Source: Antitrichia curtipendula
Taxonomy: Eukaryota; Streptophyta; Bryopsida; Hypnales; Leucodontaceae
Assembly (NCBI GenBank): GCA_951230915.1
Contig: OX579634.1
Span: 19,308,725 to 19,372,724 of the forward strand
Length of the DNA: 64,000 nucleotides
Reading direction: 5' to 3'
Shown: in pieces, positions 36,519 through 46,871 of the stretch
Layout: every line of letters starts with the position of its first letter
Numbering within the stretch: the first letter of the stretch is position 1
The notes under the pieces: model-generated
Told to the model about the DNA's origin: nothing
Seen by the model: the letters and a program-made list of their open reading frames with translations, nothing else
Databases searched by the model: none
Translations under genes and position numbers: made by a program

Positions 36519-39500
36519 AATGTTGGTGATTTCATTAGTTAGACTTAGAAATAAATAAATAAATTTATAATTGAATTAAAATAGTATTGAATGTTTACAA
36601 AATTCTAATGAAAAATAATATTTATTTATATATGACATATTTGATTGTGATGATGTATAAATAAATAAAATATAAAAATGCTAATACATATAATAATCAT
36701 ACATACTTAGTTTTGATATACTCTAAAGAAGATTTAATAAGTTATATAAGTTTCTAGAATATAATTATAAATGAAGATTTAAGTTAATATTACAAAAATT
36801 TAAATAAAATACGTCATGCAACAATAATAGTTTTATTGCTTTTTGACAATATAAGAATATTTATTTGAAAATATTAGGGACCTACTGGATTTTATAATCC
36901 ACATAATGGGGCTAAATTAATATATGATAATTCACCTATATGTAATCAATACCATTATCCTAAGATAAGAGATCCTAATAGAATTTGCCAATTGGAAATT
37001 AAATATGAAGATAATTTGTGTATCTTAAACATTATGGTTCAAGAAGAAGTTGAGTTATACAATCAATTTGGCCAAAAGTTATCACTAGAAATCAATCTTG
37101 GGTACAATGACAAACTAAGTATTCAATAATTGCAAATTTTATAAGGTATATGTTGAGGTTGAGTATTTTTTCTTTATTTCTATTTCTCTTTATTTCTATT
37201 TCTCTTTCTATATTGAAGTTGGGCATTTTTGTTGGTAAATGCAAGAATTTTTCTATGCAAACTTTGAAGTTGGATCTTTATTTTACTTTTAAATTTAAGT
37301 CTCAAATATGTCAAATTGGTAGATTTTATACTTTGATCTTGATAATTAATTATATTATTTTAATTACAAAATAAAATAAAAGCCATTGATTATTTCAATT
37401 TTATTTTCTAATTGTTACCATGATGTTGGTTTCATATGTAAAAATACTTTCAATAACTTTTAATATTGTATTTGGCAAAATTAAAAAATCTAATGCATAA
37501 ATAATGTGATGATTTTCTAAAGGTTCAAAACCTTAGTATTTTTTTTTAAGGATTTTTGACAAATTGTTCATAGATCTTTTATTTTAATATTTATTTGTAA
37601 ATTATTTTAGAGAGCTATTAGAAATGAATATTTATAAGACAACCAATTTTTAGGAAATTTTGATAAATCTATAATTTTTTATTCAATAAATAATGTTCCT
37701 TGATTGAAATAGTCAAACTAAATATCACCATTTATTAACAAAATTAAAATTCATGAATATACCAACCTTCATAAAATCAAAAGTTTGGAAATGAATTAAC
37801 ATATTAAAGTCTCAATTTACCAATTTTTTTCAATATGAAACACTTATTATCATCTAAACTACAAATAGAAGATAATACAAGTTGTGTCATTTTAATGAAT
37901 ATGGCCTTGTTTTAATAAATTATGAATCAAGGTAATAAACATCAATAAAAAAATATTTTTTTGTTGCTATTGAAAAATAGTTTTAGAGATTAATATACAA
38001 GTAGCCATTAGAGGTTATTTGGTACAATTTTTTATTGTATTTATTATTTTGATTGACATGTAATGAAAATTGCAATTTAAAAAAAATCCCTTTATAGTAG
38101 GAAAAATAGCAAAAGTACTAGAAAAACTGTGTGCCTTTTTTTGTGTAGGATTTAAATAAATTTATTTTATAATTCAACTACCTCTAAAAATTGATACACG
38201 AGTAGCTATTAGAGGATATCTAGCCACTTGAAAAGGCCCCTTAACCTTGAAAGGACAGGGCCTTTCACCACATTTTCAAATTTTAAGGTCCTTCCCTTTG
38301 TATTCTTCCACATTGCATATATATATGAAATATTTTATGGGGGCATAATCACATATTTTATAAAATTTAGAATTTTAATTTTAGAAAATCATATCAAATT
38401 TAAAATATCCTTAAAAAATCTGAATTTTTCTCACTAGGTATATACTATGGTATTAATCATCATGATGCACATTTATTTACCATGTCATTCTAAAATTAGC
38501 AAATCAACATTTCATGATTAGGTATTCAAAGTTCCAATTGCAATAAAATATTGAATTTTTAGAATTTTTTCAAAATTTCAAACTAGAGTAAAAATTAGAA
38601 TTGATAAAAAAAATTCATTTATTAGTCTCTAATTAGAAAATATAATTTTATGGATAAAATTCAGATTAAAAAAAAGGAGAAGAGGTTGCCAAAATAAATT
38701 TCATGGTGATTCTTGGATTTCTCATAATTATCACCATCTAGGAAAGTCTAAAAAATTCACAAGGAGGAGATTTCCAATACTATTCAATAAAAATGAGTTC
38801 AAGCAATTCCCCCCTTCCAATAAAAAATTAGACGAAAGGAATTTTTTTTTTCAAATTCTTATGGCTTTTCTATAATCATCCGCATGGTACATTGCACACA
38901 ACGTTCACTGTAATAAGCCAAGCTATTTAAAAAGCCTAGGCACCTACTAAAAGGACCGCAAAACATTACCTTTTATAAGTATAATTAGGTTGCTAATACA
39001 TGTTAGATCCTTGAACTGTACATCATTATTCAAGAGCCTAACATGTAATTGCTTGTACAATGTTAATCATGCTTTATATATTAAAATGACACTAGTTGTT
39101 TATTCTTCTTGGTATAAACAATCTTGATAATCTTATTGAAGTTTCTTATTGTAGAGTAGAGTAATGTAAACAAGTTCAATAGGTCTTATCACAAATATTG
39201 AATATATTAAATCACATGCTATTGTTCTCAATAGATTTGTACAAAATAAAAAGCAATTTAATACCAAGTTCTTTTACTATCATTACTTTGTTGAGATAAG
39301 TTAAACTGATGTAGGTAATATCCATGATTATAAAAGGGTTCATCTAACTTTTTAGGTGGCCTAAAATATCCTTAAAAAAAATAGAAGCTACCTCTAACTA
39401 TTATTAATTAATATTGTTTAAAAATAGTTATGCATTTTTGGCATTGGAATAACACCTTGAATCATTCATTGTTTGTATGTTGAAATTTTGTTTGTGTGAG

Positions 39501-41858
39501 AAGATGTTTTTAGAATTGGGATACTTTTAGCACCTCCAACCTTACATCACATAAATATTAGTATGTTAAAAGTGATTCATTTTGATAATGTGAAATAATG
39601 TGAAATAATAAGTTTAAGATATTTATAAAAATTATTTGAAAGTATAACTTTTTGAATTGAAATATCAGATGTGGACATTCTGTACAAGGAAGCGAGGCAA
39701 GTGATTTTTTAGAAGAAGGTACATCATTTGGATATGATGGAATAATAGGCTTGCGAGAGAATGGTGTTTTACAACAATTTAAAGATAGTGGGATTATTAA
39801 GTCTATTGTCTTAGTATTTTGTATTATAAAAAAACAAGATTTAGATGAAGAAGTTGGATTTATCATCTTTGGAAAACCGTCATTTCTTCTACATATGACA
39901 AACCATTTGCAATGGACTAAAACAATACCATTTAGGTATTTATTTATTCCTTAAATTTTAAAATTTCAAATCAATTCAATCAAATTGTAATTTTATTACG
40001 TAAAATATAATATATGATTTTTTTTTAATATAAAAATTCTAAAATCGTTTTTTATTGCGATTGCAGTGAAAATAATTTACATGGATATGTAATAAAAGTA
40101 GGTGAAATAAAAATGGGAAATTTGAATACCAGATACAAATTTCCAAATATTCAATTTATGCATTTTTTAGTTGATACTGGTACAGCATCTATATTTTTTC
40201 AAACAGATTTGCACAAAAAGATTCAAGATAGGGTAACCATGCAATGTCTACATTTAATCATCTATAGGTTTCATTTCACATACGTATCAATTGATCCATA
40301 TCTAATGTGCAATCAAAATGAATAGAATATTAGAAAAAAAAAACTTTAAAAAATATGATGTAAAACATTTTTTTAATCAATGAAAATAAATGTTTAAAAA
40401 TATATATATTTGCAAATCTCTTCTATATAAAAATCACCAAGTTTAAAAATAAATAAAAATCATATTTAATAAAAATTTATAACTTTTCATTAAAGCTCAC
40501 ACTAAAAAAATGAAGTTAGTAAACTCTTTTTAATAATATAAAACATAAACATGACTTTTGTGGTACATTCAACATTATATTTCAAGAGAAGTATATAATT
40601 TCTATAAAAATATAAAGAAGACTTATTTTTGTACTTTCCTATTTTGATAATATTCAATATTGTTCTATTTTAGAAATGAAGTGGAATTTGGCTATTATTA
40701 TTTGTATTTACCTTATACATAACAATTAAATTTTATAATTTGAATCTATTAGAAATGTCATAATGACATGTACATTTATATATTGAATTGAACTATCATC
40801 AAATGTTTAACTTGTAACAATTAAATGAATTTCAACAGATTAAAAGCATAGGCCTGAATAAGAATTATCAAGAAGATCCAATGATAGAGCCTGGAACAAT
40901 ATGTCTAAGATTTCCACCAAAGTAGTTTTTTCATAAATATCTTCTTCTAACTTTGTAAATTTTAAATGAATGTAGTTAATATATTATATATATTTTATTT
41001 GAATCAAAATATAAAATAATGAAAAACAAAGACAAATCAAATTGCTTTTATGTAAATCAGTGGTGCCAATCCTCAACTAGATTTTGAGACCTTACATATT
41101 GGTATTTTGGGTTTAAATGGTCTCAACTATTTATCAATATTACCAGATCAATACCTTCGATGGAAGGTATTTCATAAATCTAACACATACAATTAATTTT
41201 TTTTATAGTTTCTAATATTTAGATAAACATCATCATTGAATGCCTACTATAATCATAAAATTGTACAACAATTCTATATGTTCAATAGAAATTGAAATGA
41301 TAAATAAAAATTCAATATTTTCTTGCATCAACATTATGTGAACTATGATTTATAATCAAATGTCCAATAATATATTATGAACCTTATACAAAATTAGAAT
41401 GACTAACTATTAGTTTAAACATTTGTAATAACATACCTAGGTTGAAAATTAACATATTTTAGAATGTTTTGATTCTGTGGTCATTTTTCAGGGTTTAAGT
41501 GATGATAATGGACCTTTTGTATGTGCGATCATTTTGGAAGAACATGCTAATCCAGATTTTCCACATTTTTTTGGGATTTTGGGTGGTAAAGTATTATTTG
41601 AAGTTTTATTTGTATTTCAAGTATTGACTTTTGTTTTTTTACAATGTGTGATCATATTTTATAACTAACACGTTTGAAATGATGTGTGCATAAATAACAG
41701 CACAAGCAATACAAGATACACTTATTGTTTTTGACAATGAAAATGAAAGAATTGGTTGGAAGTCAAGTCAATGTAATGAAGTACAAAGTGAATTGAGCAT
41801 CATTGAACAAAGCATGAATCCTCATCCTCATAAGAGACCAAGACATAATCCTCCATAG
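32164..41858 (+). CDS. Pepsin-like (A1) aspartic protease, 9 exons, secreted
   Basis: Exons 32164-32429, 32646-32778, 36878-37101, 39669-39935, 40067-40232, 40839-40921, 41061-41166, 41492-41585 and 41701-41858 join to exactly 1497 nt, 498 residues, with GT/AG at each junction and compatible phases. The order matches plant Asp1-type proteases: a signal peptide (MIFLLVFIFSIEA), the YDVGYYIKMTVGQ strand, catalytic D111 in IDTGSQLIW, CGHSVQG, the flap-to-core segment YDGIIGL, catalytic D333 in LVDTGTAS, and the C-terminal FFGILG...LIVFDNENERIGW. The ATG at 32164 is chosen because it directly starts the signal peptide; upstream in-frame codons hold no ATG. Many family cysteines are missing. Introns 2 and 3 are 4.1 and 2.6 kb and packed with repeats. 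A1 proteases cleave peptides at acid pH in vacuole, wall or apoplast. The substrate is unknown. Confidence 0.85.
33400..35200. mobile_element. About 1.8-kb element with ~200-bp inverted arms in protease intron 2
   Basis: The arm at about 33418-33615 (for example GAATTGATATGATTTAATGT near 33457 and AATTATGTATGGAATAACAA near 33590) recurs inverted at about 34988-35185 (ACATTAAA-type block and TTGTTACTCCATACATAATT). The arms are diverged but colinear. The interior, 33700-34260, resembles the interior of the TTAA-element family (GATTATATAAATTGCAAGAT block). No transposase frame is seen. The ends and target duplication cannot be fixed by eye. Confidence 0.5.
35385..35560. repeat. GC-rich fold-back island in an AT-rich intron
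   Basis: Within protease intron 2 the composition jumps to GC-rich for about 175 bases. Nested palindromes are stacked here: AGTGGGAG/CTCCCACT at 35385-35404, GCGTTAAGCAC (35406) against GTGCTTAACG (35545), and two copies of AATAGTGCCNGGCACTATT (near 35432 and 35470) that are each self-complementary. It has the shape of a fold-back transposon. No coding content. Confidence 0.6.
36452..36516. repeat. (TA)n microsatellite, about 32 units
   Basis: An uninterrupted TA dinucleotide tract of about 65 bases in intron 2 of the protease gene. Such tracts are unstable in length and are hard to sequence and assemble. Confidence 0.95.
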
Positions 41859-42633
41859 ATGTTTACGAAATGAAGACTTCATCATATCTAAGGCCAATGC
41901 TACAGCTACAAATCTTGGAGATCTATTCGGGAGGTTCCAATCATTCTCCTCAAAGAATATTCAGAAGAGCCTTAGGTAACAGAGGAGTTTTACATTTTTG
42001 TAAGCAATTACAAATTTTCTATGAAATAAAAAAATTGCACAAGAGTCTTTCCTTTGTTTAGAACTCCCTCAAAAGCATAGAAAAAGTAGAATCTGCAATG
42101 GAGAAGTTTTCCAGCTATGAGATAGTTGCGAACCTGGTTCATATGCCACATTTTCTTTTTGTTTCATGCCACATGGACTAGTTCAAAGGTGACATCCAAC
42201 TCTTGATTTTGATCAATTTGACCGATCACCACGTTCTCTCTCTGCTCGGACTTGACAAAGAAGACAGCTTTACGTATCCCAGTTCACATCTATAGTTCGG
42301 ACCCTGCAAAAACCAATGACGATGACGAAAGAATTTCAGGTATTGTAGTCGAGAGGTCATCAAAAAGCTTCTCATGAAGAGTAAAATTCCTTCTAGGGAT
42401 CGTAGGGATAACAAAAACCTTAAGCACGCCTACGAAGTTCTCATGAAGATACTACTGTTTAATTTGAATGAGATCATGAAAATTCAATAGGTGGATGGGC
42501 CAGAAAGAGCTACTCACAAGATTCAAAACGTAACAGTACATAGGCACTTTGATAGCACTGCCCAGCTTCACCTGCAAGAGCCAATTCTTTCTGATGAACG
42601 TAACAGCCAGACCGAGCGACAGTGGTTGAACAT
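41859..42633. other. Intergenic between protease and PORR gene
   Basis: The first part is the presumed 3' untranslated region of the protease. From 42200 the composition becomes more balanced, and this is probably the 3' untranslated region of the PORR gene on the minus strand, with candidate splice sites (TTGCAG near 42310 and 42580, minus strand). I could not find there the HPGIFYVS-type segment that usually ends the PORR domain. Confidence 0.4.
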
Positions 42634-44004
42634 TCACCAGGGAACCTTGCGTGTTGGAAGTGTGCTGTCATATGCAGGGATACCACTGTCTTGAAAAGGA
42701 ATTTGGATGTCACCTTTGAACCAGTCCATTGTTTCTCGCGAAAAATTGAATTCTTTGCGGAAGTGTGTGAGATGGTCCACTAACACTCGCTTCTCTAAAG
42801 CGAGAGACAAAAGCTCTTGAACAAGAAGAACTGCGCGCTTTTCAAACTGCAAAGATCGACGATGGAGGTGGTTTGCATCCTGATACGGTGAAGGGCAATC
42901 AATTTCGTCAAATTTAGAGACCCGAAGAGGTTTCGGTGTGGCAAGGTTCGACATTGACAGAGGGTCTGCAAACATAGGCACGGACACGCTGCTCAGCCAT
43001 GTGAAAGCAAGAAAGTAAAGGAGAATAGAAGAAATTTCATAATGCAATAACAAAAACAATCTGAAAAACGCAACGGACTTACCAGGTCCAGGTTCTTGCT
43101 TTTTTTCTTGAGTTTTTCTCTCGTGTTCTGTCACAGCCAATCGACCGCTCCATCTTACGAGCTCCAACTTGTCACCTTCAACATCAAGAGGATCCTTGCT
43201 CTCTTTCACCCGAAAATACATTGGATACTCGTACACAAAGCTTTTCCTGAAATCATCAGGCAGACCTAGATCTCGCCCTAGATGTACAATCTTTGACAAC
43301 GCAAGCGTTTTGTCACTTGACATCATGAGAAGCTTTCGCAGCTTGATGACGACCTCGGCGTCCATCCCCTTCCGTATTGCTAATTCTTCATCAAAAACTG
43401 CTTCTGCCTCGGGTGTAAATTGAAACCAAGGCAGCTTGGCGAATTCCGCAGTCTCGTGGACTCTAAACACAGACGGATACCGTTTCAAGAATGCGATAAG
43501 GCGTCCATCGCCCTTGAATCCTATGTCGTCCTTGCGCTTCCCTAGCTCCAGCAGAGTCATGCATCGGCTTGGCTCGGCCCCAAGATGCTCCTTGATTCCC
43601 AAAACGATTCGAAGCTTCTTTTCTGTCTCAATAATATCATCAAAGCCCCGCTCTTTCAAGTGCCTAACAATTGAGCCGGTTCGACCTAATGGCCTAGATT
43701 TCCTAGGAGCCTCCCTTAGGGTTTCTATCCCAGCTTCATCGGTTAACTCTCTTGCTCCAGTAATTGTAGCAAACGATCTCAAATGATGTCCACGCTCTAA
43801 CGTATTCATGGAGATACAATCAGCGATACATTCCATGTCAAATCGAAGGCCTCGCTGTGAGAATCTGAAACTTACATTGCGTTTCCATCGCTCGTGAATG
43901 GGGAGCTGTCGCGAAAATGTTTGCCCGAAAGAAACTGAATTCAGGTTCAGTCCAATCGCCCTTGCCAGATTTCGAGCACACCTGTGCGTCCATGTCCTTG
44001 CCAT
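42634..44004 (-). CDS. PORR-domain organelle RNA-binding protein with an in-frame intron
   Basis: The frame starts at the ATG at 44004 with an Arg-rich targeting peptide (MARTWTHRCARNLARA). PORR blocks follow: FLKRYPSVFRVHE (about 169-181), FTPEAEAVFDEE, LPDDFRKSFVYEYPMYFRVKE (about 247-267), LAVTEHERKTQE, SPYQDANHL and EKRAVLLVQELLSLALEKR. PORR proteins such as WTF1 bind organelle introns and promote group II splicing. Family members have plastid or mitochondrial targets; here the N-terminus looks mitochondrial. An intron at 43082-42966 (117 nt, GGTAAGT to TTTGCAG) separates exons 44004-43083 and 42965-42634, giving 417 residues. It is a multiple of three with no stop, so retention gives 456. 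After DHLTHFRKEF the C-terminus departs from the family and lacks the expected final segment: truncated, or an exon is missing. Confidence 0.85.
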   Translation of the reverse strand: MARTWTHRCARNLARAIGLNLNSVSFGQTFSRQLPIHERWKRNVSFRFSQRGLRFDMECIADCISMNTLERGHHLRSFATITGARELTDEAGIETLREAPRKSRPLGRTGSIVRHLKERGFDDIIETEKKLRIVLGIKEHLGAEPSRCMTLLELGKRKDDIGFKGDGRLIAFLKRYPSVFRVHETAEFAKLPWFQFTPEAEAVFDEELAIRKGMDAEVVIKLRKLLMMSSDKTLALSKIVHLGRDLGLPDDFRKSFVYEYPMYFRVKESKDPLDVEGDKLELVRWSGRLAVTEHERKTQEKKQEPGPGKSVAFFRLFLLLHYEISSILLYFLAFTWLSSVSVPMFADPLSMSNLATPKPLRVSKFDEIDCPSPYQDANHLHRRSLQFEKRAVLLVQELLSLALEKRVLVDHLTHFRKEFNFSRETMDWFKGDIQIPFQDSGIPAYDSTLPTRKVPW

Positions 44005-44009
44005 GGGCG

Positions 44010-44560
44010 CAGAGAATCGTCAGTCCACAAAATCACTGATTCGTGGTGCCCGGGGAACATAATATCTCAAGCGCTCACTCTAGGAAAACCACAATGGCGT
44101 ATCGAAATCTTGCATCCGAAGTTCGCCCTTAGACCGATATCCAGCTAAATGCAAACGAGCTCCAATAATTTCCACGCCGTTCTTGCTCACGATTCCAGTC
44201 GTTAAGGACATTGCAGAGCTAGGGATTAGGGTTTAAGGTCGGGGAAAGTTGAAGCTCCATTTCTGATCCGAGTCTGCGGTATTTTCTGGTCACCGTAAAA
44301 ACAAGTAGCTCCCCATTCTGGACATCATAGGGAGCTATTCTTGCCCTTTTTTAAAATTCCAACTACCGTAGTGTACCATGTGCCGTTGACACAGCCAAAT
44401 GAAAATGAAAATTAATTTTCAAGCTTATTTCAGTGCCGAAATAAGCTAAATTAGACCTTTCCAACCCATTGCTAGTATGCATTTTCGTTGTTTCGAGCTC
44501 TGTCATCTATTCAGAAAAGACGGAGAAATCTCAGTTGGCAGATTCTTCTTCACGCGTTAA
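44010..44560. other. Promoter region between the PORR gene and the remnant
   Basis: It contains the PORR leader and, near 44425-44450, the imperfectly spaced palindrome AGCTTATTTC/GAAATAAGCT (10-bp stem). A GAGCTACT/AGTAGCTC-like pair occurs near 44308-44335. No gene is supported. Confidence 0.4.
44226..44233 (-). promoter_or_regulatory. Telo-box in the PORR gene leader
   Basis: TTAGGGTT on the plus strand, AACCCTAA in the direction of the PORR gene, about 225 bases before its ATG. Telo-boxes near plant transcription starts are known to accompany genes for organelle and translation functions. Confidence 0.6.
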
Positions 44561-45440
44561 TATGGCTAAGTTCCAAAATTCGTCTTACAATCGAGTAAGG
44601 TGCACACCGGGACAGCGCCAATGATTCACACAATCGCATTGTCTGAATCTCATTTACAAATAGACCTCAAGAAATTGGCAGAGAGTCGTGTTCGAGCTTC
44701 ACAGCGCACAGGCTGCGATTCGTTGATTTCAGTCTCAACCAAATTTTCACAAAGTTCAATCCGTCCTACGAGACAAGAGGACGAAATCAGAAACGGAAAA
44801 GGCATTCTCCTTCGTGATATGAACTGCAAACCCGAAGTTCCCACAACGTCAACATTCTACGAACCTCCGAAGTTCCCCGTCAAGGAGCGTCACCGAGCGT
44901 CACCGTTCTTAGACGGAGTAACATCATTGGATTACATTACTAGGAATGAACAAATTTTTGGTGAACATTCAGTTCAGAATGGTCGAGGAATCGCTTCGCC
45001 CATTCAACTTACTAGGTTTGGATGACCTTGAGTATTATGTGCCCGAAATTGGTCATTGTGCACTTGGCGTCGTCGCGGCTGGCAGTCGCACGAATTTCAG
45101 TGTCGAGGTTGGAGCTGCAAAGCTTGGAGGTTCAAAAGTGAACAAGCTTTTTCCACTTGATCGGTTTTCAAATTAGATAGGCTACAGCAAATGGATTTTC
45201 CCTGAAGAAGTCCGTGCAGCAGAGGGTGCGAGGGAGAAGTACTCGAAACCACCTCATGGCTGTCCGATAAGGAGGTCTTTGCCTTCGCATATGAAGACCC
45301 TGCGCTGCGCTCTCTGTCATTGATATTGGAACTGTACTTGAGTTGGTTGTCATCGAGCGGCAATCCTGTGCGAGAGAAACAGTAGAACGAATTGCATGGG
45401 ATCGAGTGAAGCAGGTGAACTTTCTTGACCAACTTGAGAC
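44561..45440 (+). pseudogene. Unrecognised coding remnant in shifting frames
   Basis: Successive plus-strand open stretches change frame without splice signals between them: a 141-codon frame at 44600-45025; 44946-45176 with LGLDDLEYYVPEIGHCALGV; an overlapping block at about 45210-45370 with SDKEVFAFAYEDPALRSLS; and 45343 onward with RETVERIAWDRVKQVNFLDQ. The residue composition is ordinary and globular, unlike chance frames in the AT-rich surroundings, so I infer a decayed gene with several indels. It is cut off at 45441 by a MITE. I do not recognise the family. A short upstream ATG at 44561 (MAKFQNSSYNR) may be its original start. Confidence 0.35.
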
Positions 45441-45665
45441 GGCCGGGGTGCCTCACTCGTCCTGCCAAAGTCCATCCAGGGGTGCATATAAAAAAAAGCC
45501 CCCTATTTTGTGCTGTGAAAAATCTATTTTCTACAGCCCCCTCTAGCTAATTTGGGGCCTCTAATTGCAAATATGAATTCAGAATTTATAAAAAAAATCA
45601 TGCATAGAAAATAAAAAATTTCAGGGTTTTCCAGGGGGACAAGCAAGGGGGTCAGTTCACTAGAA
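45441..45665 (-). mobile_element. Mutator-like MITE, degraded inverted copy
   Basis: This is a reverse-oriented relative of the element at 45918-46138. Shared blocks include CCCCCTATTTTGTGCT, CTAATTTGGGGCCTCT and AAAAAATTTCAGGGTTTTC, in matching order. The left end GGCCGGGGTG has lost the AAATTGACCCCCT part and the right end has eroded (GGGGGTCAGTTCAC). No target duplication is visible. Confidence 0.7.
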
Positions 45666-45771
45666 GGTTTTGTATAGGGTAATGCCTGAAGGACGAGGGT
45701 GTTACCCAGCGTAAACCACAGGTGGGCAACATATTTTTTTGGGATGAGATAGCATTTTGGGATGAAAAATC

Positions 45772-45818
45772 CGTAATGCCCGATTACGCGGTTTTGTTGC
45801 GTAATCGGGCATTACGGC
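45772..45818. repeat. Perfect 19-bp hairpin
   Basis: CCGTAATGCCCGATTACGC at 45772-45790 and its exact reverse complement at 45800-45818 enclose a 9-base loop. Outside it a weaker inverted pair, GCGTAAACCAC (45708) and GTGGTTTACG (45871), encloses about 170 bases. The hairpin lies midway between two oppositely oriented MITEs. Confidence 0.92.
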
Positions 45819-45917
45819 TCCTTGCGACTCAGAATGCGCCCGCCAAATGAACACGACAAATCCAAGCAGTGGTTTACGTCATGTTGAATCTTTGCCTCTT
45901 CAATGCTAGTCTAATAG

Positions 45918-46138
45918 GGCTGGGGTGAATTGACCCCCTCGCTCATCCCCGAGAGAAAACCCTGAAATTTTTTATTTGCCACACATTATTAAATTTTCAA
46001 GGCAATCAGAGGCCCCAAATTAGGTAAGCGAGCTCTAGGAGATAATTAAAACAAGCACAAAATAGGGGGTCTTTGTTTTTGCATGCATCCCTGGGGTGAC
46101 TTAGGCGGGACAAGTGAGGGGGTCAATTTACCCCAACC
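45918..46138 (+). mobile_element. Mutator-like MITE with a perfect 9-bp target duplication
   Basis: A 221-bp element. Its ends, GGCTGGGGTGAATTGACCCC and, on the other strand, GGTTGGGGTAAATTGACCCC, are inverted repeats running on through CCTC. GTCTAATAG is duplicated exactly at 45909-45917 and 46139-46147. A 9-bp duplication is the mark of Mutator-like transposases. It is too short to encode one. Confidence 0.9.
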
Positions 46139-46147
46139 GTCTAATAG

Positions 46148-46871
46148 GATCTCACCTTTGGATTATGGTATATAGATCAAAGATCTAATTTAACAACTCA
46201 TCCAAGTTGAGGTCATGGATTGCAATCTATTTGGTGGAATTTCGAAAATTGGAGTATTTTACTTCAATTGGAGCAATCTCTACTTTGGCTTTACTTGAAT
46301 AAATTTTTGTTGCTCAGATAAGAATACAATAGTACTAAATATTGTTGCAGATGACATATTTTCATTCTTGGAAGGGTTTAATTTTTACATCAAAGTGAAT
46401 ATTGAATTTACTAAAGCAAACTTCAATGTTTGGATGCAGGGATTGCGAGCCGTTTTTACCTTTAAAAGAGTTTATAAATCGCCCTAAAACATTAGAAGAG
46501 TATGTGAGTGGAATAGATTTTTGACTAAGATCTAATTTTTAAATTTTTTATTATTACAGCATGCTCATCTACATATAACTTCTTAGACTTTATGAATCTA
46601 AACTAATAAAGGCTTGGTCTACAGATTGCTAGAAAACTGTGAGTGACCATTAATTTTGTGGATGAAGTTTACCATAGGTTGGTTATAAGTGAAAAGAAAG
46701 CATGCATAAGTTGTTTACTGGCTCTATGTTTTAATTATTTTAATACACGGTTGAAAAATATTTTGCCTCTTAGAAAGAAACAAGACATCTTTGTCTAGAT
46801 AGCTTGTTAAAGTGGCTTTTCATTTCTAGAATCAAGGCCTATGGTTAGATTCGTTCACTTGAAAATTTGTC
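46148..46871. other. Intergenic, no gene seen
   Basis: AT-rich DNA without recognisable frames or transposon ends. It separates the MITE pair from the next TTAA element. Confidence 0.5.

Noticed and set aside
42989..43082. 94-nt version of the PORR intron ending at GCTGAGCAG
   Set aside because: It shifts the frame and destroys the conserved SPYQD region; the 117-nt version restores it.
43169..43786. 84- and 116-codon plus-strand frames opposite the PORR gene
   Set aside because: Antisense shadows of the PORR coding exon.
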